Assembly: GCA_964567485.1 (NCBI GenBank)
Contig: CAZMMX010000015.1
Coordinates: 7,681-71,680, forward strand
Source: UBA1413 sp964567485
GTDB lineage: Bacteria > Bacteroidota > Bacteroidia > Bacteroidales > Prolixibacteraceae
Length of the DNA stretch: 64,000 nucleotides
Reading direction: 5' to 3'
A program made the position numbers and the translations under genes. Positions 14,695 through 22,940 of this stretch are shown one piece after another; positions within the stretch are counted from its first letter, which is position 1, and the number at the start of each line of letters is the position of its first letter. Below the pieces are notes generated by a model. The model did no database searches and had not been told where the DNA came from. It saw only the letters and a list, made by a program, of their open reading frames with translations.

Positions 14695-16701
14695 TCACAA
14701 CAACATCGCGAGGAACTCCTCCTCGCTGAGGACAGGGATGGCGAACTTACGGGCTTTTTCCAGTTTTGCGGGGCCCATGTTATCCCCTGCCAGGATATAG
14801 GTGGTGGCTTTGGAAATCGAGGTGCCGTTTTTGCCGCCGTGTTCTTCGATCAGGAGCTTCAGCTGGTCACGGCTGTGATGCTGAAAAGTCCCGGAAATGA
14901 CGATGGTCATACCCCCGAGTTTATCGCTGGTGCTCCTGCGGGTATCTTCGCTGTTTTCAAAGCGCAGCCCTTTTTCCTTCAGGCGATGGATGATCTCCAG
15001 GTGGCGGGGGTTGCTGAAGTATTCGATTACGCTGGCGGCGATTCTCTCTCCGATTTCGGGGATGGCTGTCAGCTCTTCAGGGGTCATCATCCTGAGTCTG
15101 TCGATGTTTCCGGCTGCCAGGGCCAGGGTCTTGGCCACGGTCTCTCCCACATACCTGATTCCCAGTGCATACAGCACCCGGGAAAAGGGAACTTCATGAG
15201 AGTTCGCCAGGCTGGTGAGGATCCTGTCGGCTGATTTTTCGCCCATCCGTTCCAGGGGCACCAGCTCCTCTCTTTTCAGATCGTAAAGGTCGGCGGCTTG
15301 GTGGATCAGTCCGTTCTCGAAGAGCAGGGCCACGGTTTCGCCCCCCAGTCCGTCGATGTTCATGGCCTTGCGGCTGATGAAGTGTTCTATTTTCCCCCTG
15401 ATTTGTGGGGGGCATTCCGTATCGTTGGGGCAGTACCAGGCGGCTTCCCCTTCGGCACGGACCAGAGGGGTTCCGCACTCGGGGCAGTGGGTGATGAAGG
15501 TCACCGGCATAGCCATGGGATGGCGCTGGCTGACATCAACCCCCGTGATTTTGGGGATGATTTCGCCTCCCTTTTCCACCATTACGGTATCCCCCAGGTG
15601 AAGCTCCAGTGAGGCAATGATATCGGCATTGTGGAGGGAAGCCCTTTTCACGCGCGTTCCTGCCAGGAGCACGGGGTCCAGGTTGGCCACGGGAGTGACG
15701 GCACCGGTACGTCCCACCTGGAAATCGACCGAGAGAAGGGTGGTGGTGGCCTGTTCCGCCTTGAATTTCCAGGCCACGGCCCAGCGGGGCGATTTGGCGG
15801 TAAACCCCAGTATTTCCTGTTGTTTCAGGGAATTCACCTTGATGACCACCCCATCGGTAGCCATGGGCAGGGAGAAGCGTTCCCGGTCCCAGTGGTCGAT
15901 ATAGGCTTTTACCTCTTCCAGGGAGCGGCACAGGGCGATATGTTCCGACACCTTGAATCCCATTCTGCGGGCACTCTGGAGGTTTTCAAAATGGGTGGCA
16001 TTTCCGGGTAGCGATTCCGGGAGCATATAAAACCAGGCGTCCAGTTTCCGGGAGGCGACTATCGCAGGGTCCAGAAGTTTCAAGGTGCCGGCGGCGGCAT
16101 TCCTGGGATTGGCCATCAGAGGCTCTCCGTTTTCGGCACGCTGGAGATTGAGCTCCTCAAAAACAGAAAAGGGCATCACGATCTCCCCCCTGATGACCAG
16201 TCGGCGTGGTAAGTCCCCGCCACGTAACCGCAGGGGAACAGAAGCGATGGTCCTGACATTGGCGGTCACATCATCGCCACTCTCCCCGTCACCGCGCGTT
16301 ACCGCCTGCACCAACACCCCTTCTTCATATACCAGAGAGATCGAGGTGCCGTCGAACTTGAGCTCACTGACATACTCCGCACCGGCCTCCAGCTCTTTCC
16401 TTACCCGCTGGTCGAATTCCTCCAGTTCCCCGGGGGTATATACATTAGAGAGCGATAACATGGGGATGGCATGGCGCACCTGGGTGAAACCCGCGGTTTT
16501 GTCACTTCCCACCCTTCGTGTGGGTGACGACGGGTCTTCCCACTCAGGAAACTCCTTTTCCAGGGTTTCCAGCTCCTTCATGCGCATGTCGAAATCATAA
16601 TCCGAGATGACCGGCTCTGAAAGCACATAATACCGGTAGTTGTGCTCTTCGAGTTCCTTTCTTAATGCCTCAATCCGCTGGCGGGCCTCTTCACTCTTCA
16701 T
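14695..16701 (-). CDS. ligA: NAD+-dependent DNA ligase
   Basis: Seals nicks in duplex DNA during replication and repair using NAD+. The 668-residue length is standard. In order: the Ia domain with YRYYVLSEP..DYDFD near residues 22-37, the adenylated Lys115 in ELKFDGTSISL, the OB fold (VQVGRTGAVTPVANLDPV-like region), the Cys4 zinc site (CPECG … CPNDTEC) near residues 405-430, four HhH motifs and a C-terminal BRCT domain (LGGMTIVISGTF to LSEEEFLAMLL). It heads the ligA-DUF6913-dapA-nspC run, possibly preceded by a small ORF 17 bp upstream. Confidence 0.98.
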   Translation of the reverse strand: MKSEEARQRIEALRKELEEHNYRYYVLSEPVISDYDFDMRMKELETLEKEFPEWEDPSSPTRRVGSDKTAGFTQVRHAIPMLSLSNVYTPGELEEFDQRVRKELEAGAEYVSELKFDGTSISLVYEEGVLVQAVTRGDGESGDDVTANVRTIASVPLRLRGGDLPRRLVIRGEIVMPFSVFEELNLQRAENGEPLMANPRNAAAGTLKLLDPAIVASRKLDAWFYMLPESLPGNATHFENLQSARRMGFKVSEHIALCRSLEEVKAYIDHWDRERFSLPMATDGVVIKVNSLKQQEILGFTAKSPRWAVAWKFKAEQATTTLLSVDFQVGRTGAVTPVANLDPVLLAGTRVKRASLHNADIIASLELHLGDTVMVEKGGEIIPKITGVDVSQRHPMAMPVTFITHCPECGTPLVRAEGEAAWYCPNDTECPPQIRGKIEHFISRKAMNIDGLGGETVALLFENGLIHQAADLYDLKREELVPLERMGEKSADRILTSLANSHEVPFSRVLYALGIRYVGETVAKTLALAAGNIDRLRMMTPEELTAIPEIGERIAASVIEYFSNPRHLEIIHRLKEKGLRFENSEDTRRSTSDKLGGMTIVISGTFQHHSRDQLKLLIEEHGGKNGTSISKATTYILAGDNMGPAKLEKARKFAIPVLSEEEFLAMLL

Positions 16702-16718
16702 ACAGGGAGGTTCACAGG

Positions 16719-16874
16719 TTACAGGGTGTCAATATATTCGTGGAGACTGATGATTTCGCCCGGGGAATTCAGCGTAGGACCGGGGGTGCCTTTCCCTCCC
16801 TCATAGCGCTGGTCGAAGGTCGGGGGAGCGGCGGAGCTCCAGCCTGTGAATATCAGAATAATCGATTTCTTCAT
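16719..16874 (-). CDS. Small putative ORF upstream of ligA (51 aa)
   Basis: An unrecognised 51-residue frame, ATG at 16874-16872 and TAA at 16721-16719, read in the ligA direction and ending 17 bp before ligA. It starts MKKSIILIFTGWSSAAPP, which has a short basic-hydrophobic look, and ends SPGEIISLHEYIDTL. Third codon positions are GC-rich like the neighbouring genes, which argues for coding, and GGAAAAC before the ATG is a weak ribosome site. It could be a real micro-gene, a leader peptide of the ligA operon or a decayed gene end. An in-frame TAA lies four codons upstream. Confidence 0.4.
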   Translation of the reverse strand: MKKSIILIFTGWSSAAPPTFDQRYEGGKGTPGPTLNSPGEIISLHEYIDTL

Positions 16875-17046
16875 GTTTTCCAATTACTTATATTGTACCG
16901 GCCGGTTGGTGAAACGGAAGTCCCCTGGTGGTATAAACCACGCTGCGTTCCCGGATATCATCCACGAAATTACGCCGAAACGGAAAGATTGCCAAATAAT
17001 TTTTCATTATCAGAGGAGAAAGATGGGGAAGCTTCTTCCATATTAT

Positions 17047-17054
17047 TACCTTTG
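17047..17054 (+). promoter_or_regulatory. Probable -7 box of the B12 operon
   Basis: TACCTTTG fits TAnnTTTG and lies just before the conserved start of the cobalamin riboswitch, which is where its promoter should be. No -33 box is clear. Confidence 0.45.
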
Positions 17055-17060
17055 TGACAG

Positions 17061-17225
17061 AAACTGGTTCATTTGAGTGATGAATAATAGGGAATCCGGT
17101 GAGAAGCCGGAGCTGTACCCGCAGCTGTAATCTCCATTAAGGCTGCTGCACGATGCCACTGTTCAGGACTACCGGAACGGGAAGGCGCAGATTTGCCGGA
17201 GTAAGCCAGAAGACCTGCCATTTTT
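17061..17225 (+). promoter_or_regulatory. Cobalamin (AdoCbl) riboswitch
   Basis: The leader has the conserved cobalamin aptamer sequence: GGGAATCCGGTGAGAAGCCG, then AGCTGTACCCGCAGCTGTAA, then GCCACTG, then GGGAAGGCGCAG and the B12 box AGCCAGAAGACCTGCC (17204-17219). It is followed by a T-run and a small GCTTT/AAAGC stem, then the start codon at 17304. Bound cobalamin normally represses the downstream uptake genes. The order of elements is complete, so I am confident of the class; the expression platform (transcriptional or translational) cannot be decided. Confidence 0.95.
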
Positions 17226-17303
17226 TTAATGCTTTCGGGAATAAAAGCGAAGGTTATCAGACCTGCGTTTTATTTCCCCGTGTTGTCTATAAACAAAAGG
17301 GGA

Positions 17304-19667
17304 ATGAAAAGAGTTATTTCATTATTTGTACTGCTATTTGCCGGCCAGCTGCTTGTCGCCCAGGAGAACAGGGCGGTCAGGCTATTGTCTTATTTTCCGG
17401 CGCCGGGGCAATTTATCAACAGCGACCTGCTGGGAACTCCTGAGGCTGCCCGGCGTATCACCACTTCTTCAGACCATCTGGTCTCCCTGGGCTCTTTCGG
17501 GGGGTCCATAGTCCTGGGATTTAGCCAGCCGGTGGTCAACGATCCCCGCAATCCTTACGGCATCGATTTTTCCCTGTTCGGGAATGCCTTTGAGGGTTCT
17601 TCGGAACCGGGGGTGGTGTGGGTCATGAAAGATACCAACGGCAACGGCCAGCCCGACGATACCTGGCTTGAGCTCGCGGGGAGTTCCTCCTTTCATCCCC
17701 AGGTCAGACGCAACGCCGGCATCACCTGGAAGCCCCTCGCCGACGGTTCGGCAGGGTGGCGCGATGGCCCCACTACAGGACTCCTTCGGAAAAACGAATT
17801 CCACACGCAGCCCTATTATCCGCAATCTGATCTGTTCCCTGGGTATCCCCCCGACTCCGTGACCCTTACCGGAACCCTTCTTCCGCTCACCCCTTCCGTG
17901 GAAGGGGGAGTGATCCATATTCCCACCCTTGGTTTCGGGTATGCCGATAACCGGCCCTGGAATCGCACCGGGGAACTCACGGACCCTGATAATCCCTATA
18001 CTCCTGACGTCACCGAAGGAGCAGGTGGCGATCCCTTCGACATCTCCTGGGCCATTGACACTGCCGGGAATTATGTTTTTCCCGACCAGATTGACTTTAT
18101 CAGGATCGTGACGGCCGTATTATCCGAGAATTCTCTTCTTGGAGAGATCTCTCCGGAAGTGGCTGCCGTGGTGGCCACCGCCCCCACGGGAAAACAGGGA
18201 AATGAGCTGCTCACGGTCATCCACCCTCATGCCCCGAAAATCCTCTCTGGTGATTCCCTGCTCCTCTACGGGGCCTTTTTCCGCCAGGGCCTCATTGACC
18301 CCGGGAAGGTGACTTTTTCCGCAGAAGGGGAGGCAGCGGTGATGATCACCCCGGAAGGGGTTTTCCAGGCCTCCGCAGGAGGACAATATATTCTGAAGGC
18401 CACTCCCGAAGGATACCCCAACTATGCCGCCATGACGGAAGTCACCGTCAGGGTCCCCGATACCATCATTTGCAATAACCTGACGACCTCACTGGTGGCT
18501 GGGGAAACTTCCTCCTTCCTTCCCTGGCTTGGCGACCAGTATGGCAGGGAGATCACGGGACAGGAGTGGACCGTGACTGTCGGTGATTCCCGAATCGCGG
18601 CCATTGCCACTGCCGGGGAGATCATTTCCCTGCAGGCGCTGCAGCCGGGAACCACCACGCTGACGCTCTCCACGCGGCGTTTTCCCGGCTTTGTCCGTAT
18701 CCTTCCCCTGTCGGTCATGGCGGCCCCGTCATCCGTAAGGGTCTATGCCACTGCCAGCAGCGGTGACGGGTACCTCTTCCCTGCCCAGTGGATCACCCTG
18801 GCCGCCCATTCGGTGAACGACAGGGTAGACCACCGCACCCGGGATTACAGCCAGCCCTCCTTCATCTCCCTGGCACAAGCAGCCTCGGCACTCCTGACAC
18901 GCGCAGGGGCGGAGTTCCGATTCCGGGAGGAGGCCGGAGGGTTATCCCTCTATTCCGTAGAAAAAGAGGGACTCTTCACGTATGGCTGGGGAGGAAAAAC
19001 CGACCCGGCCCCTTATGCCCGCGCCTGGGTATTCCGGAAAAACAGAAATCACAGCCTCACTCATTGGGAATCACAGCCGGTCAGCAATGGCGATACCCTT
19101 ATTCTTTATCACGTCGATAACCTTCTGCAAGATTGGAAATTATCCATACTTACTTCAACTCCCGATTCAGTACTCAAGGGAGACGATTTGCTGGTGTCGG
19201 TGACGGAGGTCACCTGCCGGTTTCATTCCTCAGGAGAGATCACTGAAAGCGGAGAGAGAGCCCTTTCCAACCAGCCGGTGGCCTTTCTCGGAGTGGGTAA
19301 AAGCGCAGTCTTCACAGATTCCCGGGGTTTGGTTCTTCTGGAAGTCCCCGGGGATCCCCCCCTGGTTCTCTACTCTGGGAACAACGCCCGTCTCATTTCC
19401 CCGGCGTTGGCCACCCCTGCACAAAACAGCAAAGAACTGACGGTAAGCCTGTTCCCACAGCCCGCAACCACGGAGATCAGGGTATTCTCAGGCAGGGAAG
19501 GGAATATGGAAGTCAGGATGGCCGATCTTTCTGGGAAAATCGTGATGCAGACTTCTGTGGCAGGACCCCTGGGAGTGGTCAGTGTGGCTGACCTGCGTGC
19601 CGGTGTCTATCTTATAGAGATAGCTTCCGGGGGAAGAAGCACCAGGACAAAAGTGATAAAGTTATGA
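17304..19667 (+). CDS. Large secreted surface protein of B12 locus, T9SS-type sorting domain
   Basis: A 787-residue protein under the cobalamin riboswitch. It starts MKRVISLFVLLFAGQLLVAQ (signal peptide; AAAGGGG ribosome site). The N-terminal 300 residues include SLGSFGGSIVLGFSQPV and a calcium-loop-like DTNGNGQPDD before TWLELAGS. The middle has Ig-like strands and a duplicated VTV segment. The C-terminal 75 residues (VSLFPQPATTEIRVFSG … LRAGVYLIEIASG … TKVIKL) match type-A T9SS sorting domains. It resembles cell-surface proteins in Bacteroides B12 loci, so a role in capturing cobalamin is plausible but unproven. Its stop overlaps the btuB-like start (ATGA). Confidence 0.82.
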   Translation: MKRVISLFVLLFAGQLLVAQENRAVRLLSYFPAPGQFINSDLLGTPEAARRITTSSDHLVSLGSFGGSIVLGFSQPVVNDPRNPYGIDFSLFGNAFEGSSEPGVVWVMKDTNGNGQPDDTWLELAGSSSFHPQVRRNAGITWKPLADGSAGWRDGPTTGLLRKNEFHTQPYYPQSDLFPGYPPDSVTLTGTLLPLTPSVEGGVIHIPTLGFGYADNRPWNRTGELTDPDNPYTPDVTEGAGGDPFDISWAIDTAGNYVFPDQIDFIRIVTAVLSENSLLGEISPEVAAVVATAPTGKQGNELLTVIHPHAPKILSGDSLLLYGAFFRQGLIDPGKVTFSAEGEAAVMITPEGVFQASAGGQYILKATPEGYPNYAAMTEVTVRVPDTIICNNLTTSLVAGETSSFLPWLGDQYGREITGQEWTVTVGDSRIAAIATAGEIISLQALQPGTTTLTLSTRRFPGFVRILPLSVMAAPSSVRVYATASSGDGYLFPAQWITLAAHSVNDRVDHRTRDYSQPSFISLAQAASALLTRAGAEFRFREEAGGLSLYSVEKEGLFTYGWGGKTDPAPYARAWVFRKNRNHSLTHWESQPVSNGDTLILYHVDNLLQDWKLSILTSTPDSVLKGDDLLVSVTEVTCRFHSSGEITESGERALSNQPVAFLGVGKSAVFTDSRGLVLLEVPGDPPLVLYSGNNARLISPALATPAQNSKELTVSLFPQPATTEIRVFSGREGNMEVRMADLSGKIVMQTSVAGPLGVVSVADLRAGVYLIEIASGGRSTRTKVIKL

Positions 19668-21619
19668 GATTCAGGATACTGGCTCTCCTCTTTTTGTTTT
19701 CGCCGCTTCTTGTCACTTCCCAGTCTCTGGGAGATACGCTTCGCATCGCTGAGGTGGAGGTGTTCGGGAAACGGCGGGCCGAGGAGACGGGAATGAAAAT
19801 TTCGCGGCCTGACTCCATGGCGATGGCTTCCCGGCTGACGACCTCCCTGTCGGAACTCCTGGCCTCCCACACCCCGGTATTTATAAAAAGTTACGGCCGC
19901 GGTTCCCAGGCCACGGCGAGTTTTCGCGGGACGTCGGCTTCCCATACCCAGTTGGTGTGGAATGGCATGAACCTCAACTCACCCATGGCCGGGATGGCTG
20001 ATTTGTCGCTTCTTCCCGTCTTTTTCACCGATGAGGTGACCTTGCTTCACGGGGGCAGTTCCCTGATGACCGGATCTGGTGCCCTGGGGGGAGCCATCCA
20101 CCTCGAAAATAAGCCTTCCTGGGAGCAGAAACGCAGGGTCACCGCCATTGCCGAGAAGGCCTCCTTCGCATCACGACGGCTCATGGGGGGCCTCCGGATG
20201 GGCTCCCACAGGTGGCAGTCGGTCACCCGCATTTTTCACGACGCTTCGCAGAACGACTTCCCCTTTTACAATGTAGGGGTGATCCCTTACCGCTGCGACA
20301 CCCTTCAAAATGCCGGATACCGGAGAAATGCCGTCATGCAGGAGCTCTACCTGCGAACGGCCGGTGACGTGGTGGCGGCACTGAGGGGCTGGGTCCAGCA
20401 GGGAGATCGTGACCTTCCCCAGCTGATGTCGTACGAAGGCGGGGAACGCGAGGAATACCAGCGCGACCACCAGTGGAGGACCCAACTGGAAATCAAGAAA
20501 TTCGGAGCGGCGAGGAGCATCACCTTCCGCAGTGGAATCAACCGTTCCGTCATGCGCTATTTCCGCAAGTCGCTGGCCGGAAACTGGACCATCGACGACG
20601 CCCTCAACAGGGAGCTGAGCTGGTCCACCAGTCTGAAAATGACGGAAGAACTCGCCTCGGGACTCACCCTGGCAGGAGAGCTGGAGGCGTCCTTTCACCA
20701 GGTGGAATCCGACAACAGGGCCCGGGATGAGGGATACCGGCAGCACAGGAAAGAGGGGGGGATGCTGCTTCACCTTCGCTACCAGCCATCACCACGTGTC
20801 GGGATGTTCCTGATGACCCGCAGCGAAGCCTACGACCACCGTTTTGTCCCCCTCATTCCCGCCGCAGGAGCCGAATGGAAGATATCACCGCACCGTCGGG
20901 GATGGCTGAAGGCCAGCGTCACCGGAAATTACCACAAACCGTCGATGAATGACCTTTACTGGATTCCCGGGGGAAATCCGGCATTGAAGCCGGAAAGAGG
21001 AGTCACGGGAGAGTTCTCCTGGGCATCGGCACTCCGCAATAAATCGTGGGACTGTCGCCATGAGCTGTCGGTGTACCTCTCCGGCATCAGCGACTGGATC
21101 ATCTGGCAACCGGCATCGAACGGCGCCTGGTACTGGGAAGCCTCCAACCTCAGGGAAGTCCTCTCCCGGGGTGTAGAATATGACTTCTCGGGAAGCTTTA
21201 CCCGGGGAGCATGGATCTATTCTCTGTCAGGAAATTATGCCCTGACCCGGACCACCAACCGCAACGCCGTGAGCTCAGTGGACCGGTCACGGGGAAAACA
21301 GCTTATTTACATCCCCCTGCATTCGGGAAATCTCCACGCTGCAGCCTCCCGGCAGCGATGGTCCCTTATTGCCGACCTGGGGTATACCGGCAGAAGGTAT
21401 ACCCGCTCCTCTAACGAATGGAGCACTTTCGAGAGCAGCCTCAATCCCTTCTGGCTCGTTGACTTTTCCATCATAAAACATTTTATGGTAGGAACTAATG
21501 ATATAGGAGTTAAAGTAAAAGTGGAGAACCTTCTGGATGTTACCTATCAGCAGATTCTGTGGCGTCCCATGCCCGGCCGCCACTATTCCGTCACCCTTTC
21601 AACAGCCTTGATGAAATGA
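19664..21619 (+). CDS. BtuB-like TonB-dependent outer-membrane receptor
   Basis: A 651-residue TonB-dependent transporter, probably for cobalamin given the riboswitch upstream. It has a signal peptide (MRFRILALLFLFSPLLVTSQS), a TonB-box-like region (LRIAEVEVFGKRR near residues 27-39), a plug domain (SELLASHTPVFIKSYGRGSQATASFRGTSASHTQLVWNGM, then LLHGGSSLMTGSGALGGAIHLEN) and a beta-barrel ending GRHYSVTLSTALMK. The length is close to BtuB and short for a SusC. Overlaps of 4 bp on both sides place it in the middle of a three-gene operon. The inner-membrane partners BtuCDF are not in the window. Confidence 0.87.
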   Translation: MRFRILALLFLFSPLLVTSQSLGDTLRIAEVEVFGKRRAEETGMKISRPDSMAMASRLTTSLSELLASHTPVFIKSYGRGSQATASFRGTSASHTQLVWNGMNLNSPMAGMADLSLLPVFFTDEVTLLHGGSSLMTGSGALGGAIHLENKPSWEQKRRVTAIAEKASFASRRLMGGLRMGSHRWQSVTRIFHDASQNDFPFYNVGVIPYRCDTLQNAGYRRNAVMQELYLRTAGDVVAALRGWVQQGDRDLPQLMSYEGGEREEYQRDHQWRTQLEIKKFGAARSITFRSGINRSVMRYFRKSLAGNWTIDDALNRELSWSTSLKMTEELASGLTLAGELEASFHQVESDNRARDEGYRQHRKEGGMLLHLRYQPSPRVGMFLMTRSEAYDHRFVPLIPAAGAEWKISPHRRGWLKASVTGNYHKPSMNDLYWIPGGNPALKPERGVTGEFSWASALRNKSWDCRHELSVYLSGISDWIIWQPASNGAWYWEASNLREVLSRGVEYDFSGSFTRGAWIYSLSGNYALTRTTNRNAVSSVDRSRGKQLIYIPLHSGNLHAAASRQRWSLIADLGYTGRRYTRSSNEWSTFESSLNPFWLVDFSIIKHFMVGTNDIGVKVKVENLLDVTYQQILWRPMPGRHYSVTLSTALMK

Positions 21620-22680
21620 GAAAGATCCTGCTCTTGACCGGACTCCTCCTTCTTGCGGGGGCTTGCGATGAGTTGCCCGTGGAAGTGGTGTACCGTTCCC
21701 TGGAGGGGCGCCAGGGCGTTTTTATAGCCTGCGAGGGTAACTTCATGTACGGAAATAGCTCCCTCTCCTTTTATGATCGGGAGAGCGGGGAGGTGTATAA
21801 CGAGCTTTTCTTTGCCCGTAACCATGCTCCTTTGGGCGATGTGGCGCAGTCGCTCTTCACCGATGGACTGCGTTTGTTCGTCGTGGTCAACAATTCAGGG
21901 AAGGTGGTGGCTCTGGATCCTGAGACCCTGGAATTCCGGGGAGTGGTGACCGGTCTGACCTCGCCGCGTCATATCCATATGACCAATGATACCACGGCAT
22001 GGGTGAGCGATCTTTATGCCGGGGGAATCACGGTTTTTGATCCCCGCACTTTCCGGAAAAAGGGGTTCATCCCCTTACCCGGGGGCCGTCAGGGGGGGGC
22101 CGGACATGCCACTGAGCAGTTCGCCCAGGCCGGGAATGAGGTTTTTGTCACCTGCTGGGCTTACGACAACAAGGTGATGGTTATCGATGCCACCACGGCC
22201 GTCGTGACCGATTCGCTGACCGTTCCGGCACAGCCGGGGGCCATGGTCACCGATGCCCGCTCCAAAATATGGCTCCTCACAGGAGGTAGCTATGGACAGT
22301 CGGGAAGCGGAGACGAAGAACCCTCCCTGGTGAGGATCGATCCCTTTACCCATACCGTGGAGCAAATTTACCGCTGGAACGGCGAAACCCAGAAACCCGG
22401 CGATCTGCATCTCTCCCCGGACAGGGACTCCCTCTATATCCTTGCGGGTGACCTTTTTAAGATGAGTATCACCGACCGCAAATTCCCCGCTACCCCCTTT
22501 ATTCGAGGGGACCACCGCACCTTCTACAGTGCCGGGGTGGACCCTGCCACCGGCGATATCTATCTGGCCGACGCCATCGACTATGCCCAGAACGGTATGA
22601 TTTACCGGTTTACCTCACGGGGCCTCCCCGCCGACAGCTTCCGCGTGGGCATCAACCCCGGTGACTTCCTCTTTAAGTAA
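21616..22680 (+). CDS. BtuG-like beta-propeller surface lipoprotein (DUF5074/YncE-type)
   Basis: About 354 residues. The N-terminus MRKILLLTGLLLLAGAC-DEL is a lipoprotein signal with Cys17 followed by Asp-Glu, a surface-export hint. The body is a YVTN/YncE-like propeller (GVFIACEGNFMYGNSSLSFYD, LTSPRHIHMTNDTTAWVSDLYAGGITVFDPRT, NKVMVIDATTAVVTDSLTV, SKIWLLTGG, GDIYLADAIDYAQNG). In Bacteroides, BtuG is a surface propeller lipoprotein that binds B12 tightly and hands it to BtuB; position, fold and riboswitch fit that role. Start ATG 21616 overlaps the receptor stop as ATGA. It is followed directly by a tandem array. Confidence 0.85.
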   Translation: MRKILLLTGLLLLAGACDELPVEVVYRSLEGRQGVFIACEGNFMYGNSSLSFYDRESGEVYNELFFARNHAPLGDVAQSLFTDGLRLFVVVNNSGKVVALDPETLEFRGVVTGLTSPRHIHMTNDTTAWVSDLYAGGITVFDPRTFRKKGFIPLPGGRQGGAGHATEQFAQAGNEVFVTCWAYDNKVMVIDATTAVVTDSLTVPAQPGAMVTDARSKIWLLTGGSYGQSGSGDEEPSLVRIDPFTHTVEQIYRWNGETQKPGDLHLSPDRDSLYILAGDLFKMSITDRKFPATPFIRGDHRTFYSAGVDPATGDIYLADAIDYAQNGMIYRFTSRGLPADSFRVGINPGDFLFK

Positions 22681-22698
22681 GAATAGATTATATAATTT

Positions 22699-22937
22699 GA
22701 CGTGTATCTTAAATAGTTTGACGTGTATCTTAAATAATTAGACGTGTATCTTAAATANNNNNNNNNNNNNNNNNNNNNNNNNNNNNNNNNNNNNNNNNNN
22801 NNNNNNNNNNNNNNNNNNNNNNNNNNNNNNNNNNNNNNNNNNNNNNNNNNNNNNNNNTGTATCTTAAATAGTTTGACGTGTATCTTAAATAATTAGACGT
22901 GTATCTTAAATAATTGGACGTATACCTTAAATAGTTT
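22699..22937 (+). repeat. 21-bp tandem repeat array spanning the btuG-like/DUF4465 gap
   Basis: Units share the 17-bp core GACGTGTATCTTAAATA plus a 4-bp tail that varies (GTTT, ATTA, ATTG). Visible units start at 22699, 22720, 22741 (cut by the gap) and then 22875, 22896 and 22917 (a variant GACGTATACCTTAAATA); a partial unit begins the right side. A 21-bp period is close to two helical turns. The array starts 18 bp after the btuG-like stop and ends 3 bp before the DUF4465 start codon. True copy number is unknown because the N gap lies inside it. Confidence 0.9.
22758..22857. other. 100-N scaffold gap inside the 21-bp array
   Basis: The 55 bp on its left (22703-22757) are identical to the 55 bp on its right (22858-22912). 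The array is therefore unresolved: units may be collapsed or more numerous than shown. Long reads would be needed to count them. Confidence 0.95.
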
Positions 22938-22940
22938 TTT

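Noticed and set aside
16846..17076. A 76-residue plus-strand ORF before the riboswitch
   Set aside because: It runs into the riboswitch promoter and has no family resemblance.
22699..22937. CRISPR array
   Set aside because: The repeats are 21 bp with 4-bp variable tails and no 30-40-bp spacers or cas genes.
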